This document shows positions 25,101-40,800 of a stretch of 64,000 nt of DNA, piece after piece. The notes under the pieces are model-generated. The model did no database searches. It saw nothing but the letters and a program-made list of their open reading frames with translations, and was not told where the DNA came from. The stretch is taken from assembly GCA_011037195.1 (NCBI GenBank), contig JAAEAF010002579.1, forward strand, positions 1 through 64,000, given 5' to 3'. The translations under genes were made by a program, and so were the position numbers. How positions within the stretch are numbered: position 1 is the stretch's first letter; each line of letters opens with the position of its first letter. This stretch comes from Triatoma infestans. Lineage: Eukaryota; Arthropoda; Insecta; Hemiptera; Reduviidae.

Positions 25101-28100
25101 GATGTGCTAAACAAAACAAAAAATAAGCAACAATTAATTTCTTAGTGAAGGATCACATTTTGTGATTTTTTTTCTATTTTATAAATACACCTCAATGATG
25201 CTATTCTAGCAACGCTTCTGTAGTTTATGGCTAGCATTTAGATTTGATGCGACAAGTTCGGGGGCTCGATTCCCTTGGTAGTAAAAGAGGGGATCAAAGG
25301 CGAGAATCGCTAGAGGCATTAAACGGTGATGGAAACCGTGGCCGTTGTTATTACACGCTTCCCAATAAAAATCGCCTTCTCGCTGGCATTGGCCCTTTAA
25401 CGCCAAGAGTTTAGAACTGTTACTTTTACTTTCCTTTACAGTTGTAAGAGAAAGTCTAGCGATTGTGTCATATTTTGGAAATGTTTTTAGCCAATAAAGC
25501 CTTTATAAATTACTACTCAATTCTCAACTTTTCGTGATTTTATCGATGACGATTTCAATGATTTTTCTTTAAACTTCACAAACTATATAAAGTCTATCAT
25601 GTTTTTATTTGAATAATTTTTTCGGAAACACTGATTGCTTCTTAGCGATATTAGACTTATAAAATATGCGATTCTTTAAGTCTAATAAATCTTAATATCT
25701 GTAATATTAGACATATGTCTAATACATCTCCCGTTACATGCACTGCCACAATACCAGGCTATAGAACATCGACTAAACTTTACTTTTCGCAATAATATTT
25801 TAGTTTATCGCTATTTTCTTAGTTTTTACTTTTTCTTATCGGTAGTGAGAAAAAGTATTACGGTTTTTCCAAATTTTCAAAATCAAGATTTTACTGGAAA
25901 TACATATTTTGTGGTCCCCATGAGTCAGAAAAAGTGGTTTTTAGAAATAGATCTGGGTATGTGTGGTGTCAGCAAACTCAAAAACGGAAAATCCCAGGAA
26001 GCTGAAATTTAGTATTTCATTTAGGTTCCACCAGGGAACGCAACAATAAGGTTTTGATCAAAATCACTTGACCGGATTCACCACTTTACTGAATTGATTT
26101 TTCAGTATTTTTTGCACTTTTCTCGAAAACGGCTCTAATGATTTTCCTTAAACTTGGTGTATCAATTAATCATATAAAGGGCTACAACTTTCATTTGAAA
26201 TATTTTTTCGAACAAAAAATGATTTGAAGAGATTTCTGAAGATGTTCTTGTGATTTTAGGCTCAACCATCTAGTATTATTGCTGGGACTGATCGAGGCGC
26301 TATAGTCACATTTTGTTACCAGCTGTGTTCGATGCTAAATAAACTGTACTATGTGTTCCCCATCACCCTCTTATATTTATGTGTATTGTTAAGGGGAACT
26401 AAACACTCAGCAAAAATTCTATGTTTTCAGAAAAATATATTTGAATACAATAACATTCAGGATTATCGAGAACTTTTTTAAATAAAAATAGTAATTTACT
26501 GTTATCAATTATTAAAAATATGAAGAGTTGCTTATTATTATTTTAAAATTTAATTCATATTTACCTATTCGATAGAACGTAAACTTTTTCCGAACGTCTT
26601 TGCAGTTGATTTCTTAAATGTATCAGTTCCCAAAGGAAGTGTGATTCCATGTCCTTCGCTGAGCTTGCACGTACTTGCACTTCTGTCACTGGTATTAATA
26701 CTTGATATCTAATTATTTCTACTTCGTTTTCTTTACCTTTACTAGCTACGCTCTAAAAAAATAAAATAAATAAATAATAAAAAAAATGAAATAATAATAA
26801 TTAAAATTGGAACATTTTTCATAAGAATTTTGCGTAGAATATGTTTTTTTTAAACATTTAAATATTTATTGATTGTTGATTATTGATTATTATATTTATT
26901 TAATTTTTTTGTCTATCCTCCCCTAAAAACCATTATCACAGCTGATTATGTATTTATTTCCTACAATATTCAGTGTTATCATGAATATACAAATGGTATT
27001 TTAAAATGTCTAATTTTGGGATATTGACAATTGCATTGTATGTTATACAGGATTTTAATGATCTCGTTGAGATCGAGAGAAAACCAGATTTACCAACAAC
27101 GCATCATTTTTGATATATTTAAGAAAATAACAACAACTATTCAACTCTGATTAGATTTTATTTTTTGTTGTCATTCATTTATTCTCAATTGTATATCATC
27201 CAAAAAATAAATGTGTTAATTTCTATCATAACACGAAAGGCGGTGGAGAAAACACTCTGTGATAATTACAATATAACGTTTGGTTTTCAATTCGGGAGGC
27301 TAGAGCTCACTGGCGGTTCAAACGGCAGATCTTGGAAAGTATTACAGAAACACTTAACTTTTGATAACTATAAATATGGTCCAGTCAAAAAACATATTCT
27401 GTTAAAAATTACATAATGAGATTATTTCAGAAAAATTATTTATCACATTAATGATTTCTAGTTTTTAGTTCTTTGAATTTCAAATATAATCTCTTGGTAA
27501 ACCAGTTTATTTCAATGTTATTTCAAATCCTTGTCTTTTAAAAAGAAAAATTATTTTTATTGGCCGGCAGCTTATTTCTGCCTTACAATATAATTCATTG
27601 TCTTTTAAATTTCATGTAACTATTATTAATTGAACAAATTTCAAATATAATTATTGTCATACCATTAATTTTTTCTTCTGACGTACTCTCTCTTTACAAA
27701 GAAATACAACAGCTGATTTAAAAACAAAACACATAGCATGAAGTTCCAATCCTTTTTTAATTTTGCCTAAAAAGTCGGATATGTTCAGCCATTCTACACC
27801 TCCATAATAAAGCAGATCGCCGGGGCTCAAATCAATTGGCTGTGAATATAGAAAAAACATGAAAATAAATTTATGTTACTGACAAAGTTTGAATTTATCA
27901 TCATAGATATCTAGGAATCTATCATCACAGGAATCTAATATCATAGATAAAAGTAACGTTTATCATAATTAGTCGATTATCGTTAATAAATGAGGTATAG
28001 GATAGTGAGAAAAGCTACATAAATTTGGAAAAATACGAATAACAATGTCTTATAAAAGTATTCATTTGTTTGAAGTAAGAGATTAGTGCATTTTTTATAT

Positions 28101-31100
28101 CTGTGTTTAATTAATATTAGTCCAGGGTTCATTTTTAGTCCAAGATTACTGGACTGGTCTAAATCAACAAACAATAGCAATTACCAAATAAAAACTAAAC
28201 TGGGCTGGTTCTTTTGTTGAAAAATTCAAGAGCAAATAGCTTACATTTGAATTAATGGGCAAGTTTCTTAGACCAATAGTACAATAAAAATGACATAAGT
28301 ACAACGAAACAAGATCATATTAGTTATTTTGCTGGAGAGCAGCAGGCTCTGTGCACCAATTGAGATAGGCCCCACAATGAGTAGTTGCTTTGAACAGACG
28401 GCCAATGGTCGAGGCCAACGATGGCCAACAAGTACTAAAGGTGCAGATATTTCAAACTTCCCTGTAATTTTTTTTTTAATTTTTATTCAGATACACACTC
28501 TCACTCATTCTTAGAAACCAGACAGGTACGAATCCACACACAAACGTATGAATAGACATTAGTTAAAAACATTTTTTTTTTCTTACTCAGGGGGACCTCT
28601 GAACATGTATCTCCGATGACAACTCATTTAATTTAATTTAATTTGTTTTACAAATTAGTTTTATTTTTTAATGAAGTTTTCTGACCTAGTTAGATTTTAG
28701 AAGTCACGTTTCAGCAGTTAGAGATACACTGATCTTAACTAACCACAATTGTTAATTCCAAAATATTGATTTATATAAGTAGAATTGAATTTATGATATT
28801 TACTATTGGAGCTAAGAAAATTTTCTTACATCTTTCACTGATCGGTTACAAATCGACAAGTTGCAAATTTAACAATTTATAACCACAAAGTTGAGTATAA
28901 TGAGCTAATAGTGAGTGAGTTGTTAATGAAAGCCTGTTAATAACACGACACCATACTTAATCTTATACACATACATAAATACATAATCGAGTACTATTAT
29001 ACATATCCTCTTATAATTGGAACTTCTCTTCCTTTTATTTAAAGTATCAAGACTTTAATGTAAATTTTCCAACTTTAATAATCTCTTTTCTCTTTAATAA
29101 AATTAAGTTGTTCTACTTTCGATAACTATATTAACACAACATGTTGATTAATGAGTAATCTAATTAACAAACATGGCTAAAAGTTTTCAAAAAGAGATTC
29201 AAAGAAACTTTGTTGAAACTGAAGAAACAGAGTTTGAATTAAGTCTCCATTTGAATAAAATGAACCCCATCTCTAAGTTAATAATTCCCCGCAATACTTT
29301 TTACTGTAAGAGGAAATAGTAACGACCGCGTATAAATTTTGTAACAGTGTTTTCACCGTGAACATACACGGTTTGAGGTCCCACGATTATGATGAAATAG
29401 TTTTTCCTCAGAAAAAGGACTATGTGTGCCTGTGTAAACAGTGATAACTCTAAAATAAATAGAAAAATCGTCAGCAGCTCAAACTTGACATTACGTTTAG
29501 ATACCACCATTGAGATACAATCAAAATCCATCAATCAATCGAAAATGCTTCTTTACTCAATATATTTCCCCAGTATTTTTTCGTGATTTTCTTGAAAACG
29601 ATTTCCTTTAAGCTTGCATACTAACAACAAAAACATAGTCCAACCGATTATTATTAATATAACTGGGTGCCTATGGCGCGGGACCTACGCCTATGTGGCT
29701 TTTATCTCCCCAATTTATCCCCCTAATTAATCTGCCCCGGTAGTCTACCAGTTTGTCTACAGTATACTAAAATATCTTTCAGCTCCAACCCTGACAGGCA
29801 GTCCTGCGAGAGTGATGCCCTTCCAAATACGCGAAACCTAGTACCAGCGAAACGATGAACTGACATAAATAGTGATACACCGTTTCCCTAACTCCATCAT
29901 CACAGTTCTGACATATGGGACTAGACGTCCTCCCTATATTATACAAATGACTAGACACCCGTGTGTGTCCAGTCACTACATCACAAGGTCCTCAGTCCTA
30001 TACTACTAAGGGACAGGAGGTAGTCTGAAACCCCGTGCTTAGTCCCTTGGATAAATCTTTTAGCCTGGAGGCACCCCTGCGAGTCCTCCCAGCATTTCTC
30101 CAAAACTCTTTCTCCCAAAGTCTAATCTGTCCATCACAGAACCTCTTAGTGACGGCAAGGGCTGGCTCGGGACCACAAAAAGTTAAGGAGAATCCCTCCC
30201 TAGCCAGCCGATCCGCCCTCTCATTGCCCTCTATTCCCGCATGTCCGAGTACCAATAGAGCTGCACTTTGCCCCTCCGCGCTAAGGTATTAAGCCTTCTC
30301 CTACATTCTCCCACCAATTTGGAACTCCTAGAAAAGTGTGTCAGAGAATATCCGCATCTCTTTAATCTCTCCCTGCCACTTCCCCGCAAGGCAGCAGCAT
30401 TCAATAATACCAATACCTCAGACTGAAAGATAGTGGCCATACTACCCAAGGCCACAGATCTCCCCCAGCCTAACTCCTGTAACCATGCTCCCGCTCCTGA
30501 AAAACCAGTTTTCTTCTGACTAGAGCCGTCCGAATAGCAGCGAATAATGCCGTTACCCGCCTCCATTAGCCTTGTGAGAGTATTCTCCCCAGTCCAATCG
30601 ATTTCATTTGAAATATTTTTTCAGCAAAATTGATTTTTGGGGAATCTGAGGGAGCGATGATTCAGTTTTTCGTCTAATGCCCGATTTCAATATAACTAAT
30701 AAGTTTCTAAAACCCATATAATTCTGAGCAGCTTCTCTTTTGAAATTTATATAATTCAAAAAAATATTCCAGGCATAAATTGCCCTGGAAGTTCTGAAGA
30801 TGGGATTCGTTCCGAAATGTTTGGGGAAAAACTATAAAAGACTTTTATTTAAAAGACCAAAATTCTACAAAAAAGTGCTAGTTAAAAATAATAAGGAAGG
30901 GAGGTCAACCAAAAGATGGAAGACAATAGTTTATTTAGTTCTTCAATTTTCTTGAAATGCTTCAAAGATTTTCTTTAAGCTTGTGGTGTATTACTTACAC
31001 ATATAACTTTTACTTTAAACATTTTCAGGGAAAGACTGATTTTTAATGAGTAGTTGGGTGTGTTATGTTGGGTTTCCCTCATAAATATATTGTTCGCTTG

Positions 31101-34100
31101 TATTATCTTAAGACAAATATATTACAGAAAATTCCAAGTTCGTAGATAATTTGTCACCTGGAAACAGTGAAAATAGAGTAAAAGAAAGTAGCTGAGAATT
31201 TTCTCTTAGGAAGAAATAGACGTGATTCTGGCGTCTCTGTGGGTGTCCAGCATAACAAACAACACATCAACACTTCATCAACACTTACATACTGACACAG
31301 TGACATACCAACACAATACAAAACCACATAGAGCCTGCAGATTTAGTAAATGAAACTATCTCGGTTTAGCGAACCCACAAGCAAATCTGCCTCTCCAATA
31401 CCACTACCACCAAATTCACTAACATTCTCAATCAAACTATTGTGCATTTATAGACAACTCCATTTCCATGCACACGTTGCTATGGATTTGCTTTGTAGTC
31501 ATTATACAAACATCCATTACGTTTCACAACAAACTATTATGTTAATTCTTCAGTAATTTTCTAGATAATAAAGCTCGAGAGTTATGATATCCAATGCATT
31601 TCAAGGATTCTAAAGTGAAATAAATTCTTGATTTATTGACGCCTATAACTTATACATTTAACAAACTAATATCTAATAGACTGAGAAACAACATCCGGGA
31701 TGGTCAGATATTGATATAATACCAGCGAAGATTGCTTTTAAGAAGTGGTAAAATTGAATACTAAAAAAAAAACTGTTTACCTGTTTACAAGATTTTTGAT
31801 GCTGCCTGTAAAGATGATCGAATATTGCGCCGTATTCTTCATGAATCCTTTGCATTTCATTAATATGTTCAGCAACTTTTTCCATTCCCTTTAGAGCCTC
31901 TGTTTTGTAGACACAAAAATGATCGATTAAAAAATTGTTATAATTTTATATCTTAAATTTCCTCTTAAAAAAAAGGTAGACAGGAAGTATGGTAGTGAAA
32001 TCACTTCTTCAACAATCTTAGCTAGTTATCTGAGAACTAATTATATCTATACACTATTCATAGAGCCAGCAGACGGCCTGCAACTATTTGGGTTTAGCAA
32101 GTCCATAAGTTTACCACTTTAACAAAACTGTAAATACCGATCAAACACGCGTACAATAGATTCCACACTAGAATTTGTAGGTCGTGGTGGATTTGGCTTT
32201 CCAGCTACTTCTTCTTTTTCCCCTAAGACTGATTTCTCTTAACCGGTTCCGTTCTGATCAGCATTTGCCTCTGAGTCCTTTTTATAATAAAAATTTTCTA
32301 GCATTTCATTCTCCCTTTATTTTTAGTTCTCCAAAATAATGATTATATCTTTGAATTCATCGGTCTTCTTTTTCGGTATTTCGATTTTTTGACGGTGTCA
32401 TTTTTTTGTATGTTGGCAATCAATCCCTTATCTTTTTTATGATAGAATAATAATAGTTTTGCAAAATAAAAAAAAAAACAGTAGAAAATTCTGTTTCTTC
32501 CGCTGGGACGCTTCCGGGTTTGGTATAAACAGATTTTTTTTTGCATTATGGTACTGGTTTCTATAGGGTTTTGTATTTAAGTTTTACATCAACACTAGTA
32601 AGCTAAGTTTCAATGTTATTCAAAAACTTAAACCTGCAACTACCTTGAAGAAGCTTACTGCAATATTAGCAAAAACGTTTTCAAACGAAGGACATGGTTT
32701 CAACCCGAAGACTCGGGAATTTCTACTACATATTTTTGCATGGTTAAAACGTTAAATATCATATTTTTAAAATTATTGAACTAAATTATTTTAATGTTTA
32801 ATTATTAAAAAGCTAAAGATTTTATTTTTAAAATCTACAGTTCTACAGTTATTGTTACAGAAAGAAAAATTCCTTTGTCTACAGAAATTTGAAAGTTCAC
32901 TAATTAAATATTCAATAAAGTTTTAATAATAAAGCTTCCTTCTGTTTGAGATTGTATCCATCAAAGAATACTTTTTTCCTCCTAATTTTCGAAGAATTTA
33001 AAAAAAAAAATAATTCAAAAACAAGAATTATGGAAATGGTGCGCACTTTAGAAAAACGATCGTTTCGTCACTTGCGCGACACGAGGAACTGTGTCTCGAC
33101 CACAGCGCCACGCGACTGTCAGCAGGCGCGAGTAGCGCTGTGTAGCGTCGCATTCCCAACTAACGCTGTCCTATTCATTTCCGCTATTCGCGTCTCAATT
33201 TGCACCTATCCTAAGTCATTTTTGACTTCTACAATCACATTAGGTACTCAAAGGGGGCACATTAATATTTAAACATTTTTGATTTTGGCGAACTATTGTT
33301 TTGTGCAACCTTAGTTCCAGTGCTCACTGCGATTTTCTGCATGACATTTCAATCAGTTCCCTTAGTGTCATCACTGGAGCTGGTTTCTATGGTACACTAC
33401 ATCCTTTACGGTTTCCCACAGGTAGTAGTCGAGATGTGTTAAGTTAGACACAAGCTATAGGTTCTTAACTCATCAAGAAGGTGTGTTGTTGATTCTGTTC
33501 CAAACTTTATCTCCATTTCTTAGCCTTCAGATACACCTCAACTTTCCAATTTGCATAAATGACAAGCGTGCTATTGATTTGATTCTCCTGTTGATCTCAT
33601 AAGGATCTAGCAATCGTATAACTATGTACATCTTTATAGACAACATAATATACACAGTACTACTATTCAATTGGAATTTTTAAAAAATGCATAAATATAC
33701 ACTACTGAAGTGTGTATACATTTTTTTTGGAAGCCACCCTGTACATAAAACTTTAAAATAAAAAAATAAAAAGAAAACTACTAACCAACTAAATGTAAAT
33801 GTTGATCAGATTGTGGATCAGTCAGATTTCTAAGTTGTTGTAATAGAAGTGGATATTTAAGTATTCTTTGTATTGGTTTGATCAAATATGATTCAAGGGT
33901 GGACGAATGTTGTTGCCTGGGATTTCTTGCTGATAGGAACTCTTGTAAAGCTTGATTACCCTCATCTGCAACATTAGGAAACAAAAAATATTTAGTTTAA
34001 GAGTTTAGTTTATTCAAAATGATCAGTGTTGGAAACAACAACACTTACTAGGATGGAGGACCTTTTGAGCCTTAGAATGGCTGGCACAGAAAGAGCTGTA

Positions 34101-37100
34101 CAACTTGAAATGATTCACATAATAAAGGAAGGCACTTCCTACTGAGAATAACACATTCTGAAACAAATTTATAAAAGGAAGTTATTATTATGTTTTTAAC
34201 AAAATAAAAACTAAAGTCAATTTTTGGCGTAAACAGCCATTGAAGAAGTCAAGGTCAAGATCGAGGATGATTTCTAATAGGTGGCTGGAGAATGAATTCA
34301 ACATTAGTAAAATAGCAGAAGCTACTTTAGAAGGAGCAGCCCACCTTAAGTCAATTGTCCCTGATAATTACAGGTAGTTGACCAAGTTTCCTCTTTGAAG
34401 GCAGTGGACTAGTTACTGACATCATTCATACAATATACCTAAGGCCTGCTGTGTATAACTACGTAAGCATGGTGAGGAAAACAATAATCTGACCCTACAC
34501 TGTTTATACACTCTGTATAGAAGGAACAATGACACCTCAGAAAACTACTATAAGATCTGCTAGGTTTCGCTGGACTTGACTTTATGGCTCCTCTACAATA
34601 CTTGACTGTTGAGTATAGTCATAGACTATCCCCAAACATCTCTAAAATCAATTTGTTCGAAAGAAATGTTTTAAATAAAAGTAATAGGTTTATGTATGTA
34701 CAGTAAGCATCACAAATTTAAAGTAATTCGCTGAGCTGAGTTTCTACAGACTTTGAATTCTAGCAATGCAATGTTAACGTATTGAATGTAATGTTAATAT
34801 ATTGTAGAACCGCATATTATGTTAGAAAGGTGCTTTAGAGGAAAGGTTAACAATGCAACCTCCTAAAATCCCTTTGTGACATCCCAACTCAAGTGGCTGG
34901 AAAGTGCTTTGCACGCGTGGGTGCGAATTCCAACCTCGACGCCAATGCTATATCCTTGACTATTTCTTGATATAAAAATAATAATTTATAGGTTGCAAAT
35001 ATAAACAATTAAAGTATACAAAAACAAACATTTTATTTCGTACAATCATACACTGCATATACATAACATTAAAGATAGGCATTGGAGCCGTTTTCGAGAA
35101 AATCGCTACAAACTGAGAACTGATAAACGATTATCTACATAATCTGGATAGAAGCAATTTTTTTTTGTATTCAGAGTACTTCAAAACAAGTATTGTAAAT
35201 TTTACTCGAAGCAATACTAAACAGTGGTAAAAAAGTAGAACTAGGCAAAAGTAAAACGGAAATAGGAAATAAATATTTAAATTCATTAATAATCTATAAC
35301 ATAAAATTATAATAAACTATTCAACCGGAAAAAGTTTAATAGATGATTATCAATCATTTTTTTGCTTCTTTTTAATATTATAAATACTTAAATATGGAGG
35401 AGATTACTGTAAACATACATATAATTTCATTAGAAAGTATGTGTTTTAAAAGAGAAATCTTGTAAATATAATGAATGCATATGCAGTGGGCAAACATACA
35501 TTTGTAAATAAATATAAGACAGTATAGTCGTGAACAAAATAATCTACTTCAAATTCTACTTTCTCTTACTATTAGAAGAAAGAGTATTGCAGTTGTGTGG
35601 AATTTTCGAAATTGAGTTTTCACTGGAAATAGATGTTTTGAAATAATAAATGCATGGGTATGAAAAAAATGTTGATTATACGGTGTGTGGTGTGGTGTGT
35701 GCACAAAATATTTGAAAAACGAAAAAATTGGAAATATTTCTACAAATCAAATTATTTTATTGAAGCTTTGGGAGTCTGTCAGTCTGGTTTAAATTTAAAC
35801 CGCACAAACCTTTACTTTCACTTTTATTTGAAACATTTTTCCGGAAATATTCATTTTAAAACTTTCACGTCAGTGTAATGTTTTTTGGCTCTATCTTCTG
35901 GATTACAATGTAAACACATTCTGTTTCTACCTGCCAACATGTATCAATGTAAACACATTCTGTTGCTACCTGCCAACATATATCTCACCATGTTCTGTAT
36001 TATGTTAGGGCAATTGAGTAAAATTTTTCCAAGTTTAAATTTGTCTATTTTATATTATTGTATTTATTATATAATCATATTTATATGTATTAATGTGGTT
36101 GTTCAGCACAACTCAGTGAAGGAAAATCGCAGAAAGTTTAAAGTTGAAATTTCCTTTAAGAATTACCATGGAACCAGACAATAAGGTTATAGACAAAATC
36201 AGTTTATCGGAAATACCATCATACTGAATGATTTTTTTTTTTAGTTTTTTGCGATTTTCTAAAAAACGGCTTCGAGGATTTTCTTAAAACAATATTTTAT
36301 TTAAAACATTTGTCCAGGAAAAGTCATTACAGGTTTTGGAGATGGGGGTTGGAGTTAGGCTTTCCTTTAAAGTGCCATTTTCTTATATTATACGATACTA
36401 TATATATAAATAATATTAATAAGAATTAAATGTGTTGCTAGAATTTCGAGTTTAAAGAAAATCGGATTACCGGAAGTATGAACGCTTTTTCATTTTGTGT
36501 GATTTTCTGGATTAAGATATCAATTGAGTTTTTACAACTTGGTGTACTTACTGCATAAATATAGTTCTATTCATTTTATTTAAAACATGTTTCCAAGGAA
36601 GTAGATTTTAGGGCGTTCTGGGGGAACTAGAAATTCCTCACTTGAAGTATCGTTTTTAGCTTAGCGCCCCCAACTCTATATGTTCGTGTAATTTTGAAGT
36701 CAATTAAAGTTAGTAAATTCCATATTTGAAGGAAATTTTACTTTGAAAATTACAAAAAAAGAAAATCGTTTAAGTGTTTCACATCAATTTTTTTTTTTAA
36801 GATGACGTATTATTATACTTCATTTTTATAACGATTTTTACTTAAATTCAATAAAATCCCAGTGACATATAAAACATATTATTTTACAATTTTCTTATCT
36901 AACCTTAAACTGATTCGGATGTTCAAATTTATTGAAATCCGGTTCCATTTCAAGCGCTTCCTCTAAATTCTGTAGGAACTGACGCTGGAATGATACAATC
37001 TCTTGGATATTGCCAAAGAGTGCGCCTATTTCCGCTTGCGAGAGGAATGTCTCTTTTTTCAATGGTTCCAGATAATTTTCAAGAAGGTTATTCAAATGCT

Positions 37101-37814
37101 GTAAAAAATTTGGATGCAAAATAATACAAAAATTAATTGAAACAAAATATTTAAGTTTGATATTTATAATTTAAGTTAATTATATTATATGTAATAATTA
37201 CTAACTTTGACATAAGTCCTTTCAGTGTCAATAAGTTCTAAGACAACTTTTCTAATTTTTTCCGCATCAGTAAGTTGTCTGCTCGGTGTAAGAGCCGTCT
37301 GTGAACTGACTACACTTCCGGTTGGACTAGATTTACGTGTTTCAACAGGAGATCGACAGAAACCTGTCACCTGTTCCGCTGTCTAAAAAATTAAATTTAA
37401 AACAAATAAAGTCAATAACATTGTCAAGTTATGAAAATAAATTTGTAAAAAAAGAAAGAAAAGTAATTATGATTTGGTATGATTTTTATTTTAATTAAGG
37501 AATGAAAGAGAGAGAGAAAAAAAATTACTTACTTTTAATAAATTTTCAATTTCAAAAGAATTAGCACGTGATGCTTGTTTAGTTTGCGGTTCACTTCCTG
37601 TAGGTGCCGGGGATCCACCATCCAGTTCATTGCCTCCAGGATATAATTCTTTGCCTGTAGTTGGACAACACAATAGATTACACACTCTATCTATGATTTG
37701 ACACATAGTTCAGAAAAAAGGAATTCCTATGAAACATATGGTCGGTCTATTCAATTCTATTATACAAAAAAAAAAAATAATGTGACTATGCATAACCTAC
37801 ACAAAGGTAAGGCA

Positions 37815-37848
<34 letters not shown>

Positions 37849-40800
37849 ACAACATACATACACGACTTAGTGATAACACCATTACTTCTTATCAGCAATT
37901 ACATATAAATAAATGTATGTGGCCTTGTCTTAACTTTAGTCATTCATTAATGTTATTTTAATAAATTATAGAAAAGAGATAAATTGTTTTATTACCAACT
38001 ATAAATATTATTAACAATTATGACTGGAAAGAAACAAATATTAAACGAAAATTATCATAATAATTACATACGTATTACCCAATTTAAGGGAAACTTATGA
38101 TAATTCCTTGATTATTGGAAAATGTTTTCCGTCAATTTGTTAATCGCATTTTATTATATTCGTAATCTTAAAAAAAACTATTAAACTGTCTGTGTTTTAC
38201 CATGTTTTGGTATGCTTTATCAAATATTGCCGAACTTGTTTAAATCCTAAAAATCAGTTGATTCAAAAAATTTGGAAAATAACTTTCATAGAGAATTTCC
38301 ATCGGTTAGACATTCCAAAGTCATCAAACTTTTATTATCATTTGTTTGCTATCATGTTAACTATTCGAAACTGAATTTTCTCCTCAAATATTTGTTTTGA
38401 GCCGCTCTTGAATATGAGACAAAAATTTTAACGATTCATTTCCTGGTATTTTGAATGGAAAAATTGGGCTGTTTGGTGTTCTAATTAATAACTTAAAAGT
38501 CTCGTCCCAATTCGCATCAATCACTGAATGATCTAAAGCGCATGGGGTCTGTCCAATGTCATTAACACTTAATTTTTTTTTCGATTTCATCATCTATAGC
38601 TGTTTCTCAACAGGTACTGAATCTGCCGTAGGTACGCTAGAAACCGGTTCTTTGTTTACTGGGTATTTTGAAATAGCTTTATGTGAACATGATGGATTTC
38701 CCGGAAGAGAGGGAAATTTTTCCTCTAATAGAAACTCAAATCTATTACTTTTGGTGCCACCTAAGAATGTTGGGCCAAATATAGCTTATTGCTTAGCTAT
38801 TAAGTTTTTTTTTTTGGAAATACTGCATATATTTTTCAATATCCTTTTAAATTTTGGACATAAAGCATTCATAGGCAAATGGTTTCCTTGGCAGTGCATG
38901 CATTCTCTTTTATTAGCGTCTATTGGTCCCAAGCATTTCTTGTATCTAGCCTGGTCATTATATTGGAGGTAGAATGATTATTTCTGAGAGAATTTAAACA
39001 TGGTCTCCACACCTGGCACCATAGAAAATGATGTGTTTCGGAAGAAATTCAGGAAACATATCACTAGGAATTGGCCACTGTCGAAATTTAGGAAACATAT
39101 CTTCAACGGCACATTTTCCTTTCTATTGGGCACTTCTCGGATCGCACTTCGAGTTTTCTAAAAATTTCATCTTGGGAAAGATTTTTATTATGAATTGTGA
39201 ATAATTTATAAATTTGATGTCTTAGTGTATATTGTAATGTTTAGTGTAAATCTCTAGTTTAGTGTAATTTATATATATATATATATTTTTTTTTTTATGT
39301 CTATTTAGTTTGTTTTCTTAACAACCTCTCTTAAATTTAGTAAATATAGATAATCAAGATCATTTATAAAGAACTACTGTTTGAATGTTATTTATTTAAA
39401 TTTTTTATACCCCAAATATATTATAAAATAAATCTCAATTTACAAGAAGATTTTGTAATAAAATTTACTATTTCCTTTTTATTTTGGATATTTATTATAG
39501 AGTACTTAATTAAGATATTGATTTATTATTACCATTTTAGAAAATAACATATTAAATTAAATTCTAGTAGATTTAACTGTTACTACAAAAGTGGGTATTA
39601 TTATGTGCCTGTTACAAGACTATAATTTATCTTTTAGTAATTAATTTCTGGTCTAGTTGTTTTTCAAATGGTAGCACACGTCGTGTTGTTAAAAGAATTA
39701 AATAAAACATCAAAGAAGTACGAGGCAGTGAAAGGTTCTTTAATTAAGAAATCGGGAGCTCATAATTAAGAGAAGAAAGTGAATAATTTTCCCTACAGAA
39801 TGGGCTCCTTGCAATCAGTTCTTTTTATTTCGCCTTTTTACTTTCTCTTACGAAGAGAATAGCCTCTTACGGTAATAAGAAGTACTTTGATCGGGCTAAA
39901 TTTTCAAAATTGAGTTCTCACCAGAAATACATGTGTTTGAGGTCCCCTGTTTTAGAAAAAATGTTTTTAGCGATTGGTCTATGTGTGTCTGTGTGTGTGT
40001 GTATGAATAAAATATCTCAAAAATGTTGAAAAGTCGCTGGAAGCTCAAACTTGATATTCCACCGGATGTGCACCATCGCATCTGACATCTAGGTTTCGAG
40101 CAAAATCCATCAACCGGAAGTGCGAATTTTGTTTTTCAGTTTTTTGTGATTTTCTGGGAAAGGTTACAACGATTTTCTTTAAACTTGGGATTGTTCACTG
40201 CACAGATAAAAACGTATCACTTTCATTTTAGTCGGGAGTTTAAAGGTCGGGAAGGTGTGGGAGTCGTACAGTTAGATTTAAATTTATACTGCACAAGAGT
40301 TTACACTTTCTCTTACTCCTAGTAAGAAAAGTTGTTCATTAAATGGTATTAATTGAAGTATGAGAAAGTCGTGTGAGTGTTTCACACCAGATTTTTTGTC
40401 GCTCTTTTTATTTCATTAATGTTCTATTTGGTGCAATGAATTATAAGTTAAACATTGGTTAAAAATTAAATTTATATGCAATTCTTCAATGAATGACTAG
40501 GAATATTACAATGAGCGATAGTAGTTAAAAAAAAATAAATAAATAAATAAAAATAACAACATTTCTACCGTCCCATAAAAATACAAAAGTAATAAAAGAA
40601 AATAAGAAAATCAATATTTACTCCATCCAGGCGCAGGTACGATAAGGCCTGAAATCATTTCCTCAGAGATAACTGGCGGTTCTGACGGTGGTGGTGGACA
40701 GACAAGAGACTCGATGTCAACATCAGGCCTCAGCAGGCCAGAACCAAGTTCCGGTGGTTCGGTCCTCGATGATCGCATCATCATACACAATGATAGCTCT

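Noticed and set aside
34880..34950. SINE-like B box (GGGTGCGAATTCC)
   Set aside because: No matching A box or tail; too weak to annotate.
38556..38972. 138-codon plus-strand ORF
   Set aside because: Lies in a sif intron, is Phe/Leu-rich and matches no family I recognise; it may be a transposon remnant but I cannot support it.
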